Shown here piece by piece: positions 19,311 to 27,843 of a DNA stretch of 64,000 bases. Each line of letters starts with the position of its first letter. Within the stretch, counting starts at the first letter, position 1. Position numbers and translations under genes: made by a program. The notes under the pieces were generated by a model. The model was not told the DNA's origin and ran no database searches. It saw nothing but the letters and a program-made list of their open reading frames with translations. The DNA comes from Candidatus Ozemobacteraceae bacterium (lineage in GTDB: Bacteria; Muiribacteriota; Ozemobacteria; Ozemobacterales; Ozemobacteraceae): positions 1 through 64,000 of the forward strand of contig DAOSOK010000001.1 in NCBI GenBank assembly GCA_035373905.1, in the 5' to 3' direction.

Positions 19311-19987
19311 CGGGATGGCTTCCAGAACAGCCAGAAGCCGGGCGGGTTGCCGAACATCTCGACCGTCCCGCCCCGCTCACGCGCGAGCCGTTCCATGGCG
19401 TCGCGATCCATCGGAGGAATGCGTGGGGCGCCGACTTCCGCGTCCCGCTTCGCTCGCCGGCGAACGATCTCTTCCCGGACCTCCGCCGGAATCCGGAGAC
19501 CGTAGCCGCCGCCCACGTACGCGGCGCCGCCCTCGGCAAGGACGCGCTTCATCTCGTCGAACGCAGCCGGGAGGTCGGGCCAGAACTGGATCGAGCCGCG
19601 GCTGAACACCAGGTCGACGCTCCCTGCGGGGAGCGGGATGGCCGCGGCGTCGCCCGAAAGCGCGGTGAACTTCGCGGACAACGCATGCCCGAGCCCGGAA
19701 ACGTGTTCGACGGCCAGTTCGAGCATCGGCTTCGAGACATCCACCTCGACGACGCTCTCGGCGCCGGCCTTCAGCAATTCGACCGCCATGTGACCCGGGC
19801 CTCCGCCGATGTCGAGCGCGCGAAGACCCCGGATCGGACGGCCCAGCGATGCCTCGATGTCGACGATCAGCCAGCGGTATAACGGAGAAAATATAGTATC
19901 AGCAACATTTTTGAAGTCGTCGGCGTCGTCTCTGTTCCAGTCGGGAAACAGTGGGCGGGGATGTACGGGCGGGCGCGCGTTTTCCAT
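19307..19987 (-). CDS. Class I SAM-dependent methyltransferase in the uptake operon
   Basis: The protein has 226 residues with a class I Rossmann fold. SAM-binding motif I reads LDIGGGPGHMAVEL (58-71), followed by VEVDVSKPMLELA and the motif IV region VDLVFSRGSIQFW. Methyltransferases of this type act on small molecules; the acceptor is not predictable. Its fixed place between the DUF364 gene and the ATPase, overlapping the latter by four bases, suggests that it acts on the imported compound or on a chelator rather than in housekeeping metabolism. Confidence 0.85.
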   Translation of the reverse strand: MENARPPVHPRPLFPDWNRDDADDFKNVADTIFSPLYRWLIVDIEASLGRPIRGLRALDIGGGPGHMAVELLKAGAESVVEVDVSKPMLELAVEHVSGLGHALSAKFTALSGDAAAIPLPAGSVDLVFSRGSIQFWPDLPAAFDEMKRVLAEGGAAYVGGGYGLRIPAEVREEIVRRRAKRDAEVGAPRIPPMDRDAMERLARERGGTVEMFGNPPGFWLFWKPSR

Positions 19988-20007
19988 CGGTGTCGCTCCT
20001 GTTCGAT

Positions 20008-20805
20008 TCAGCCGCCGAGAGACGACGGCGGGCGAATGACCGGCCGGTTGCCGACCAGTCGCATGTCGCGGGGCATGAGAACGGAGGTGAGACCCGACAG
20101 TACACGGGCCGTGCCGCCGTGGGCGAGCATGGCCTCAACGGTGTCGGGATCTTGGGCCCAGGCGCCGCCGACCACGTCCACGCCGAACTCGAACAGCACC
20201 GGGCTGAGCGGCACCGTCGGGCCGAGGACGATCCAGGTGGATCCAGGTTTCTTGAGGCGGAGCAGGTCATCGATCGTGTCGTTCAGGCAGGTGACGCCCG
20301 TCATCGCCACGACATCGGCGTCGGGGATCACCTGCGGCGCAGCCTCGGCGGGCAGATCGCCCGGCTGGGGCCGCTTTTCGAGGATATGGAACGCCGATGC
20401 CACATCGCGGATCTCTTCCAGGTGAGGAAAATGACCAACGACGACGGCGCGCTTGCCACGCGCGAACGATGCCGCAAGTTCGATGGCATTTCCCGCAACG
20501 CAGTCTCGGACGGGGGGAAGGGCGACGGCGTTGAGGGCCGCCATGCCAATCGACCGTTCGAGCGGTACCTGAGAGTCTGTCCAGGAAACCAGTTCCGAGA
20601 GGGGAAGCCGTTCGACCGAGCCCATCCGCCGCACCGGCGTGTGGTTGCCGTTCGTGTAGATCCGGTCATCGAGAAGGGTCATGCTCATGCCCATCTGATC
20701 GGCCTTCACGATCGTCATGAACGCGTAAATGGCGACTTTTCTGACCTTTGCGTCGAGCCGTCCCGGCGGAATCGCCAGTTTCACGGCATCAATCACTTTT
20801 GACAT
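20008..20805 (-). CDS. DUF364 family protein (putative heavy-metal chelation domain)
   Basis: The protein has 265 residues. An N-terminal domain of the DUF4213 type (about 20-110, with LLDDRIYTNGNHTP and IGMAALNAVALP) is followed by a Rossmann-like DUF364 domain from about 120 (KRAVVVGHFPHLEEI, DADVVAMTGVTCLNDTIDDLL, IVLGPTVPLSPVLFEFGVDVVGGA). Pfam describes the family as putative heavy-metal chelation, and members often sit next to metal transport genes; biochemical function is poorly known. Its ATG lies inside the end of the EcfT gene (13-base overlap). It should be cytosolic and handle the incoming metal or ligand. Confidence 0.88.
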   Translation of the reverse strand: MSKVIDAVKLAIPPGRLDAKVRKVAIYAFMTIVKADQMGMSMTLLDDRIYTNGNHTPVRRMGSVERLPLSELVSWTDSQVPLERSIGMAALNAVALPPVRDCVAGNAIELAASFARGKRAVVVGHFPHLEEIRDVASAFHILEKRPQPGDLPAEAAPQVIPDADVVAMTGVTCLNDTIDDLLRLKKPGSTWIVLGPTVPLSPVLFEFGVDVVGGAWAQDPDTVEAMLAHGGTARVLSGLTSVLMPRDMRLVGNRPVIRPPSSLGG

Positions 20806-21461
20806 GGATCTTCTCCTTGGGTGCGCCCGGCGAGAAGTTCGTGAATGATGTCGGGCGGAACAGCGCTTCTCCGGGCGTGTGGGTCGATGCCTCGCACGGC
20901 CAGCGCGAAGGCGGCCCGGTCCCCGAGTCGAAAGAGGCGGACGAAGAACGGCAGCAGCAGCGCCTGGATTCGCCATGAAAGCGGGCCGTGTCGCCAGGCG
21001 CCACGTACTTTCTGGAGCGCGTAAATGTCGCAAAACTCCCGGCCGAGCAGAGGCAGGAACCGGAACGCCAGTTCCAGCGAGAGCGCGATGAACGGCGGCA
21101 GACGTCGGCAGGCGTAGGTGAGTTCCCTTGAATTGAGCGTGGAGGAGAACCACAGGCCGGGCGTGAGCGACAGATGGAAACGCAGGATCGCCATGGCGGT
21201 GAATGGGGCGAGCCGCGCAAGATCCATGTGCGGAAGAGCCATGAGCGCTACGAGCAGGCCGCCGAACGCGGCGAACCCGATCTCGCGGCGCCAGCCAAGC
21301 CAGGGGCAGCGGAAGATGGGGCGGGTTGCCTGAGCCAGCAATGCCCCTGCCGCCAGACGGATGGCGTCGGGTGCCCAGACGGCCCAGAGAAGGAAGGTGG
21401 ATGTCAGTGCGAGTCGCAGCCAGACCGGGTACGGATTGATGGATGCATGTCTCGTTGTCAT
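20793..21461 (-). CDS. ecfT: ECF transporter transmembrane coupling subunit (EcfT/CbiQ type)
   Basis: The protein has 222 residues with about four to five hydrophobic segments and two cytosolic coupling helices typical of EcfT. The two Arg-Gly motifs that contact the ATPases are visible: KVRGAW at 151-156 and ALAVRGID at 187-193. It joins the fused ATPase to the substrate-binding S component encoded just upstream. The gap to the S-component gene is only six bases. Confidence 0.9.
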   Translation of the reverse strand: MTTRHASINPYPVWLRLALTSTFLLWAVWAPDAIRLAAGALLAQATRPIFRCPWLGWRREIGFAAFGGLLVALMALPHMDLARLAPFTAMAILRFHLSLTPGLWFSSTLNSRELTYACRRLPPFIALSLELAFRFLPLLGREFCDIYALQKVRGAWRHGPLSWRIQALLLPFFVRLFRLGDRAAFALAVRGIDPHARRSAVPPDIIHELLAGRTQGEDPCQK

Positions 21462-21467
21462 CGCCCG

Positions 21468-22034
21468 TTACACTCCCCGCTGGGGGATCACCCGGAGAAG
21501 CCACACGCCGAGCCCGGCCCCCGCCGCCCGCAGAACCGTGTGAAAGCCGACGAAGACCAGCGTGAAAAACAGAATGCCCTGTGCCAGAAGTCCAGCCGCC
21601 GGGCCGAGCACCAGATACGTGACGCCGCCCTGGACGGCTGCCGATATCGCTCCCGAGACGGCAATGATCGAGACGCTGCGAACGGGGTGCCGCGCCCATG
21701 ATTCGCCCGGATTGCGGAGGGCGGCGGCGTCGATGATCACGCCGTCAAGCAACATCAATGGAACGAAGAGAGGATGGTGTGCCCAGACCGGCCCGCCGGG
21801 AAGGAACAGGATGACGACTTGCTGTACGAGTTTCGTCAGCGTGGCGGACCAGCGGTAGGGGACCTTTTCCCGAACAATCAGCAGGCAGGCGGCCCCCAGG
21901 GGAATTGTCGCGATGCCACCGAAGCCCGGAAGCGGGATGAGCGCGTGAAACAGGTTCGTGGTCATGACGCTCAGGCCTCCGCAGGCTCCGAGCAGGGAGA
22001 TGAGAACGAGACCCCGTGCGTTCAGTCGATTCAT
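21468..22034 (-). CDS. ECF transporter S component (substrate-binding membrane protein)
   Basis: The protein has about 188 residues with six hydrophobic segments, the size and order expected of an S component directly ahead of EcfT. I cannot assign the substrate: the N-terminal Met-His metal signature of CbiM/NikM is absent, and no thiamine, biotin or folate motif is evident. The ATG at 22034 was preferred over one twelve codons upstream, because the upstream part coincides with the -35/-10 promoter. With that promoter the mRNA would begin at or very near the start codon, so the transcript may be leaderless. Confidence 0.8.
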   Translation of the reverse strand: MNRLNARGLVLISLLGACGGLSVMTTNLFHALIPLPGFGGIATIPLGAACLLIVREKVPYRWSATLTKLVQQVVILFLPGGPVWAHHPLFVPLMLLDGVIIDAAALRNPGESWARHPVRSVSIIAVSGAISAAVQGGVTYLVLGPAAGLLAQGILFFTLVFVGFHTVLRAAGAGLGVWLLRVIPQRGV

Positions 22035-22040
22035 AGAGTA

Positions 22041-22070
22041 ATGATAGATAACGTTAGGTAGTATTGTCAA
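22041..22070 (-). promoter_or_regulatory. Promoter of the TonB/ECF operon
   Basis: On the minus strand TTGACA (22070-22065) and TATCAT (22046-22041) are 18 bases apart. The region is an AT-rich island in GC-rich surroundings and contains TATCTAT twice as a direct repeat. Confidence 0.6.
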
Positions 22071-22072
22071 TA
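22062..22072. promoter_or_regulatory. Palindrome over the -35 element, possible operator
   Basis: TATTG-T-CAATA is a perfect 5+5 inverted repeat centred on the -35 hexamer of the uptake operon. A repressor bound here would block RNA polymerase. A regulator gene starts divergently about 160 bases away. Confidence 0.4.
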
Positions 22073-22230
22073 GATAAAACTGCTACTAAACGGTACTGGT
22101 CGCTATTGTGCTCCGTGCGTGGGATGAGGTCGATGGATCATGTGAGAATGAGATGAACCGCCTACCAGACCCCGACGCATCGAGGTGGCTTGTGGTAGAA
22201 TCTTCCCACGTCTGTTGGAAGGAGAGAGCC

Positions 22231-22860
22231 ATGGGTGACCCGCAGAAGCTGTTGACGCTCAAAGAAGCTTCCGAGATCCTGCATGTGAACCCGGAAGTGC
22301 TTCGCCGCTGGCTTCGCGGCGGACGTGTGAATGGTGTGAAAGTTGGCAGTGACTGGCGTATCAGCCAGACGGAATTGTCGAATATGCTTCGGCCCGCTCG
22401 TTTTGCCTCGGCACCCGTCGTTGACGGCCCGAAGATGTGCATCAAGTCGCCGAAATGGCTCGAGTATTCCGGGCTTCCGAAACAGCTCAACGACGAGATC
22501 GGGCCCGAAGCCTGGCCTCTCCTGAAAAAGCTGGTCGAAATCGATTTCGAGAAGGAAGACGATGAAGACCGGCGAATCCCTCTCGATACCGAGGATCTCT
22601 CCGAACGCACCGGATATTCGAACCAGATTGTCGAACGGACCCTCGAGCAACTTGCCGACAGACAACTGCTCTCGATCTCAAAACAGCGTGGCGGCTCACG
22701 GCATATCGAGATCCTGACGCCACTCCGCACGCCGCGGATGATTCTGGACATCCCGTTCAAAAAGGGCGGGGTGCAGGACGCGCCGTCAAACGCTCTCAAA
22801 AACCGGTGCATGCGTCGGTATCTGGAAGCGCCCGCGGGCAGCCGACGCTCGAAAAAATAG
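22231..22860 (+). CDS. Helix-turn-helix DNA-binding protein, MerR/excisionase-like N-terminus
   Basis: The protein has 209 residues. Residues 7-52 (LLTLKEASEILHVNPEVLRRWLRGGRVNGVKVGSDWRIS, here described in part) form the helix-turn-helix_17 fold used by excisionases and MerR-like regulators. A central acidic part and a second helical region at about 110-165 (DTEDLSERTGYSNQIVERTLEQLADRQLLSIS) look like a winged-helix domain. No metal-binding Cys cluster is visible. The ATG at 22231 has GGAAGGAGAG before it. It diverges from the uptake operon, so control of that operon is plausible, but it may instead belong with the membrane protein that follows 13 bases later. Confidence 0.75.
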   Translation: MGDPQKLLTLKEASEILHVNPEVLRRWLRGGRVNGVKVGSDWRISQTELSNMLRPARFASAPVVDGPKMCIKSPKWLEYSGLPKQLNDEIGPEAWPLLKKLVEIDFEKEDDEDRRIPLDTEDLSERTGYSNQIVERTLEQLADRQLLSISKQRGGSRHIEILTPLRTPRMILDIPFKKGGVQDAPSNALKNRCMRRYLEAPAGSRRSKK

Positions 22861-22873
22861 CATAAATAATAGA

Positions 22874-25132
22874 ATGCCGACTCTCCAGCCGGGGACTGAA
22901 AACTCCGCATTGCTCGGCAGCCGTCGACCCGGATGGGCATTCTGCCTCCTCGCCGTTCTGGCGATCGGCCTCTGGATCGGTCTGATCGGCCGTGAACTGT
23001 GGCGCCCCGAGGCGCGCGTCATCTTCAGAGATTCGAACCTGATGGGGCTTCCGAACCTGCAGTATCTCGGAGAAGCCATCCGCGAAAGGTTCATTCCCTG
23101 GGTGCATCCCCGCCAGGGCTGCGGCACGCCGTTTCTCGCCGATCCCCAGTCGCAGGCGATGTACCCGCCCGCCTGGCTCTTCGCCCTCTTTCCCGAGGAA
23201 GCGGCGTTCAAGCTCCAGCAGTTCGTCCACCTCCTCTTTCTGGGAATGGGATTCGCGCTGCTGGCCTGGTTTCGAGGCGTGCGCGCGGTCGGGGCCATCT
23301 GCGCCGGCATCGTCGGCGTCTCGGCCCAGTGCACCCTCGTCCAGCTCGAGTGGCTTCCGACGCTGGCGGGAACCGCCTGGGTGCCCTGGGGGCTGCTCGC
23401 GGCGATGTCAGGCGCACCCGGGTGGTGGCTGTTCTGCCTTGCGATGATGATCTTTTCAGGCTACGCCTATCTCTGGGTGATGACGCCCGTCCTCGCGGCG
23501 GCCGGAGTCCTTCTTGCCCCGCTGCCGGAGCGTCGCCGGTTCCTGCTGATGGCGCTCCTGCTGCCGGCCGTGACGGCACCCTGCTGGATGGGCTACTTCT
23601 CGTTGACCGGAGAAGCGAAGCCTCATGGGCTGACCGGCGACCGGGTGTTCCCCATTACCGGGTTCGAGCCGTGGCACCTGTCGTTTTTCCTGATGCCGCG
23701 CGGGATCGCCCCCTACGAATTCGTTCATGCCGACGGCCGCATCAGCTCGTTTCCCGTCGAGTCGGACGTCGCCTGGAGCCTCTTCTGCTACTTCGGGGTC
23801 GTTCCCCTGATCCTTGGCCTCTATGCGGCATGCCGCCCGACGAGGGAGCGGGCCGCCGTGGTGTTGATGGGGGCCGGCGGGCTGGCGATGGCGTTCGGTC
23901 TCGGATGGCTCGGAAAAATCTCGGTCCCGCTGAACCAGGCGATCCATCATCCTGCCACGTTCATCCAATTGTTCGTCTGGGCCCTGTTGTTCGCATGGCC
24001 CGTCGGCTGGCAGCTGCTGGATGATCCCGAGCGGATCCGGATGTCCCGGACGCCTGCGGGAGCATGGCTCTGGTTCGGCCTCGTCGCGGCGGTCGCGGTC
24101 GCCGGTCATTTCCACCTGTCGGGACGGGCGCTCGAAGATGCGGCATCGACCTACTGGAACCAGTCGTTCAGGGTAGGCTGGCTTGGCTGGTTGATCGCCG
24201 GCGTCACCGCCGTTCTCGCCTGGGAATCGGCCAGGCTGCGGCTCGCCGCCGCCGGTCTGCTCGCGGTCGCGCTCGTCGACGTGTTCCTCTTCCTGCCGAT
24301 GGTTTTGCCTATCACCGATTCTGCGCCGGTTTCGACACGAATCACGGAGGGAATTGACGGGAGTTCCGGCAGACTGCGCCTTCAGAATGACTACGTCGAC
24401 CGGTATCTCGACAAGGAACATCTGGCGCAGGCGAAGGTCGACGAGCATCTCAGGTGGAGCGTCAGCGTCGGGTATCCGAACCTGTTTTCCCGCTTCGGGA
24501 TATACCAGATGGATGTCTACAATCCGCCGTTCATCCATGACACGCTCGTTCAGTGGACGGCGAGACTCGATGCGGCTTCCGGAACGGCCGAGGTCGAAGC
24601 GCTGAGGAGATTGTCCGGTGTAAGATATATAATGACGACGATAGATATGTCGGCCTACGGCTGGAGAGAGGTCGCGGTGAGACCCGCGCCTGTCGGGAGC
24701 TGGACGGCGAGGCTGTATGATGCCGGTCCCGCGCCGGGAGCCGTTGTCATGAGTCGAACCGCCCTGGAGAACCTCGATGCGGGCCGGTCGCCCGCGTCTT
24801 CCGATCTCGTGCCCGTCGATCTGCGCTGGCAAAAACAGGATGCAGCGGCAGTGCTTCCGGCCGGCGACGCGCTTCCGGCTGAAGCCGTGCTGTTCGTGCC
24901 GGTGACTCCCTGGGTCGGATGGCGCCTCTTCCTCGACGACGGCCTCGTTTCGCCGATCGCCCGGGGAGACCGGTTCGGGCTGGCCGTTTCCCTCCCCGCC
25001 GGAGTTCGTGCGGTCCGGCTGCAGTTCCGGCAACCCTGGGCATACCACGCCCTCTTCGCGATGTTCCTCGGCATCGCCGGTGCCTGGGTCGCGTGCAGAC
25101 GGGAAATGGGAAATTTCGTCACGAACGGATGA
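22874..25132 (+). CDS. YfhO-like polytopic membrane protein
   Basis: The protein has 752 residues with about 12 membrane segments over residues 20-475 and an extracytoplasmic C-terminal part, ending with a last membrane segment near 720-742. The loop DPQSQAMYPPAWLFALFP after the first segment is the characteristic motif of the YfhO family, related to GT-C glycosyltransferases that use polyprenyl-linked sugars. The Asp in the early FRDSNLMGLPN loop could serve as the GT-C catalytic acid. The role may be decoration of a surface polymer. It begins 13 bases after the helix-turn-helix gene. An internal AT-rich codon island (near 24625) is unusual. Confidence 0.75.
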   Translation: MPTLQPGTENSALLGSRRPGWAFCLLAVLAIGLWIGLIGRELWRPEARVIFRDSNLMGLPNLQYLGEAIRERFIPWVHPRQGCGTPFLADPQSQAMYPPAWLFALFPEEAAFKLQQFVHLLFLGMGFALLAWFRGVRAVGAICAGIVGVSAQCTLVQLEWLPTLAGTAWVPWGLLAAMSGAPGWWLFCLAMMIFSGYAYLWVMTPVLAAAGVLLAPLPERRRFLLMALLLPAVTAPCWMGYFSLTGEAKPHGLTGDRVFPITGFEPWHLSFFLMPRGIAPYEFVHADGRISSFPVESDVAWSLFCYFGVVPLILGLYAACRPTRERAAVVLMGAGGLAMAFGLGWLGKISVPLNQAIHHPATFIQLFVWALLFAWPVGWQLLDDPERIRMSRTPAGAWLWFGLVAAVAVAGHFHLSGRALEDAASTYWNQSFRVGWLGWLIAGVTAVLAWESARLRLAAAGLLAVALVDVFLFLPMVLPITDSAPVSTRITEGIDGSSGRLRLQNDYVDRYLDKEHLAQAKVDEHLRWSVSVGYPNLFSRFGIYQMDVYNPPFIHDTLVQWTARLDAASGTAEVEALRRLSGVRYIMTTIDMSAYGWREVAVRPAPVGSWTARLYDAGPAPGAVVMSRTALENLDAGRSPASSDLVPVDLRWQKQDAAAVLPAGDALPAEAVLFVPVTPWVGWRLFLDDGLVSPIARGDRFGLAVSLPAGVRAVRLQFRQPWAYHALFAMFLGIAGAWVACRREMGNFVTNG

Positions 25133-25186
25133 TATGACGCGAAAAGGTGTATACTCCCGACAACATTCCCTTCTAAGGAGCAGAGC

Positions 25187-26428
25187 ATGTCCGTTGACAA
25201 GCAGATCCTCGAGAAGATCTCCACGTATTCCGAGTATGCGATCCACCTCCAGCGCGGTCTTGTCGCGCACCCGGCCGTCTGTCCCGAGAACGGCGGCGAA
25301 GGCGAGCTGGCCAAGGCCGAATGGCTCCAGGGCGAACTCGCGAAACTGAAGTTCGACGAGATCAAGCGGTACGACGCCCCCCACGCGAAGGCGAAGGGCG
25401 GGGTGCGGCCGAACATCGTCGCCCGCTATAAGGGGACGAAGTCCGACCGGACGTTCTGGATCATGACCCACCTCGACGTCGTCCCGCCCGGCGAACGTTC
25501 TCTCTGGAACACCGATCCCTACCAGCTTCATATCGACGGCAACAAGCTGTACGGGCGCGGCACCGAGGATAATCATCAGGGGCTGGTCGCCAGCCTGCTG
25601 TGCGTGCGCGCCCTCATGGAGTGCGGCGTGCGCATGCCGTTCGACGTCGCCCTCCTGTTCAACGCCGACGAAGAGACCGGCAGCGAATACGGCGCGCATT
25701 ACATGGCCGAGAAACACCCGGACGTCTTCGGCAAGAACGACATGTTCATCGTCCCCGACGGGGGCGCCGCCGACGCCTCGCTCGTCGAGATCGCCGAAAA
25801 GTCCATCTGGTGGCAAAAAATCCGCACCCAGGGCAAACAGTGCCACGCCTCGATGCCGCATCTCGGCCGCAACGCGTTCCGCGCCGCGAGCGAGTTCGTC
25901 GTGAAGCTCGGCAGCCTGTACAAGACGTTCAAGGCGAAGGACAAGCTGTTCGATCCGCCGATGAGCACCTTCGAGCCGACCAAGAAGGAAGCCAACGTGC
26001 CCAACGTCAACACCCTGCCCGGCGACGACGTGTTCTATCTCGATTCCCGCATACTGCCCCAGTATCCGCTGGCCCAGGTCGAGGCAGAGATCAAACGGCT
26101 CGCCGCAGAGATCGAGAAGAAGTTCGACGTGAAGATCAGCTTCGAAGACCTCCAGCGCGCCGAGGCGGCTCCGCCGACTCCGGTCGACGCGGCGATCGTC
26201 GGCGCCATGATCAAGTCGGTCAAGAAGATCTACAAGGGCGCGAAGCCGAAGGCGAAGGGAATCGGCGGCGGCACGGTCGCGGCCGTGTTCCGCAAGATGA
26301 ATCTGCCTGCCGTCGTCTACTCGAAACAGGACGAGACGGCTCACATGCCGAACGAATACTGTATCCTCGACAATCTGATCGGCGACGCCAAGGTGTTCGC
26401 CCTCACCATGCTCGAGATGGAAAAATAG
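25187..26428 (+). CDS. M20 family zinc metallopeptidase/deacylase
   Basis: The protein has 413 residues and no signal peptide. The co-catalytic zinc site of the ArgE/DapE/CPG2 family is complete: THLDVVPPG (His95, Asp97), GRGTEDNHQG (bridging Asp128), DEETGS (catalytic Glu162 and ligand Glu163), IVPDGG (Asp191) and a late His in ETAHMPNEY. A dimerisation lid domain sits between about 205 and 320. It cleaves an amide bond next to a free carboxylate. The substrate is not clear from context, as DapE, ArgE, succinyl- or dipeptidase roles all share these motifs. A strong terminator follows. Confidence 0.9.
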   Translation: MSVDKQILEKISTYSEYAIHLQRGLVAHPAVCPENGGEGELAKAEWLQGELAKLKFDEIKRYDAPHAKAKGGVRPNIVARYKGTKSDRTFWIMTHLDVVPPGERSLWNTDPYQLHIDGNKLYGRGTEDNHQGLVASLLCVRALMECGVRMPFDVALLFNADEETGSEYGAHYMAEKHPDVFGKNDMFIVPDGGAADASLVEIAEKSIWWQKIRTQGKQCHASMPHLGRNAFRAASEFVVKLGSLYKTFKAKDKLFDPPMSTFEPTKKEANVPNVNTLPGDDVFYLDSRILPQYPLAQVEAEIKRLAAEIEKKFDVKISFEDLQRAEAAPPTPVDAAIVGAMIKSVKKIYKGAKPKAKGIGGGTVAAVFRKMNLPAVVYSKQDETAHMPNEYCILDNLIGDAKVFALTMLEMEK

Positions 26429-26442
26429 TTTCAAACATACAG

Positions 26443-26474
26443 AACCGGCCCGTCGCTCGAATGACGGGCCGGTT
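26443..26474 (+). terminator. Intrinsic terminator of the M20 peptidase gene
   Basis: AACCGGCCCGTC and GACGGGCCGGTT form a perfect 12-bp stem with an 8-base loop, starting 14 bases after the stop codon. Confidence 0.85.
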
Positions 26475-26631
26475 CGTTCGTACTCTCGGTATGGGCCTCA
26501 TCCGGAGAATATCTTCGTCGATCGCCTGTGAAGCCCTTGGAGCAATGGACGAAAAGAACGACCCCGAGCCTGGCAGGCGCGGAGCCGTACGAGAGGAGCC
26601 GCCGGGCAGGCGCGCCCGGCGGGCTCGGGAA

Positions 26632-27552
26632 TCAATCGAGAGACTGGCTCAGAGAGTCGGCGAATGCTTTGAGAGCTTCGAACCCGGCCGGGATGATGCC
26701 GGCTTCCTGTTTCGGATTCGGCGTGGCCTGGATGGTGATGAATTTGATGAAATCGGCCAGCGCCAGCTTTGCCGTCTCCGGATCGCCGGCTTCGTAGGCG
26801 ATCCGAATCGCGTCGATGTGGTCCTGCGTGGCCTGGCAGATGCCGTGGTTTTTGAACCAGTCGGCGTTGAGAGGCATATCGAAAGAGATGGGGGGGACGA
26901 CGGTGACGTTCAGCTCGGCGGTTTTATTGGCGACTCTGCAGGTCACAACGCCTTTCCAGACCGTTGCGGGAGCCGAGAATGCGGTGCCGGAGACGTATGA
27001 ACCGGTCCAGATGATGGCCAGCGTCACGCGACCGGTGGTGCCGTCGGGGCGTGTGGCGGTCACTGCAACCGATCCCAGGTCGAACACCTGGTTCGTTTTG
27101 AGGGTGACGGCCGCCGGATCGAGAGAGATCGAAACGGCGGTGATGTTCAGGGTGAGAGCATCGACAAAGGATTTCAGCTTCTGATACGTCTCTTCGGGAA
27201 TACCCTTCAGGTGCTGGGCTTCAAGATAGCCGGCGAACTCTTGCAACGCCGTGAGAGCCGTGTCGTAGGCTTCCTGATCGTAGGCGGTCACGACCGCGTT
27301 GAAGTGGGCCTGACAGCTGTTGCGCAGGTTCTCCTTGATGAACGGCAGCGCGGCGATGTCTATCCCGTAGGCCACGATTCGATCAACGCCGGTCTCTTTG
27401 GGAGCGGCTGTACCGGCAGCCATGACGAAAGAACCGTTTTCCGAAATGCTGGAAGCGACCGGGGAAACGCCGTTGCCTCCCTGGCCGCAACCGGTCAGGG
27501 TGCAAGCGATGCATACGAGCACAAGGGCATTGAAAAAACGCTGAAATTTCAT
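26632..27552 (-). CDS. Lipoprotein with a Big_2-like domain between two helical repeats
   Basis: The protein has 306 residues. The signal peptide ends in CTLTGC, a lipobox with the lipidated Cys at about residue 18. Two similar helical segments (about 65-130 and 235-306, both of the form helix with CQAxxxxxxxA then FxxLKxFxDxL) flank a beta domain at about 135-225 resembling a bacterial Ig-like domain (SISLDPAAVTLKTNQVFDLGS). I do not know its function; an envelope binding protein is likely. The start was fixed by GGAGG five bases upstream. The 291 bases between this start and the end of the next gene hold nothing recognisable. Confidence 0.75.
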   Translation of the reverse strand: MKFQRFFNALVLVCIACTLTGCGQGGNGVSPVASSISENGSFVMAAGTAAPKETGVDRIVAYGIDIAALPFIKENLRNSCQAHFNAVVTAYDQEAYDTALTALQEFAGYLEAQHLKGIPEETYQKLKSFVDALTLNITAVSISLDPAAVTLKTNQVFDLGSVAVTATRPDGTTGRVTLAIIWTGSYVSGTAFSAPATVWKGVVTCRVANKTAELNVTVVPPISFDMPLNADWFKNHGICQATQDHIDAIRIAYEAGDPETAKLALADFIKFITIQATPNPKQEAGIIPAGFEALKAFADSLSQSLD

Positions 27553-27843
27553 GAAATCCTCCAAAAGACAGGTTGAATGCTCTCGGCAAGGCAAGCAAAC
27601 ATCGTGCCAAGTAAATGTATCGACATCTTCAGAACAGTTCTGCAGGACTGCCAAATTCTAGGCGTCTCCTTGCCGAAATCCTGTTGTGCCTTCATCAAGA
27701 TTGGGTTTCCAAAGATTGTGTAATCCGGTCATCGGCCACTGATCGCCGTGCCCCGAATCTCATCATGCCTTTCTGGTGATGTTGGCCGAGAGAGGTGTAT
27801 CACGAAAGGGGACACGCAATTGCCTTTTGGTGCGCAGGAAGCC

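Noticed and set aside
22035..22070. Upstream ATG for the S component
   Set aside because: The twelve extra codons coincide with the -35 and -10 elements and are AT-rich; the next ATG begins the hydrophobic S-component sequence.
23456..26434. 992-codon open frame opposite the YfhO-like and M20 genes
   Set aside because: It spans two well-supported genes and their intergenic gap, and its composition is that of a complementary-strand shadow in GC-rich DNA.
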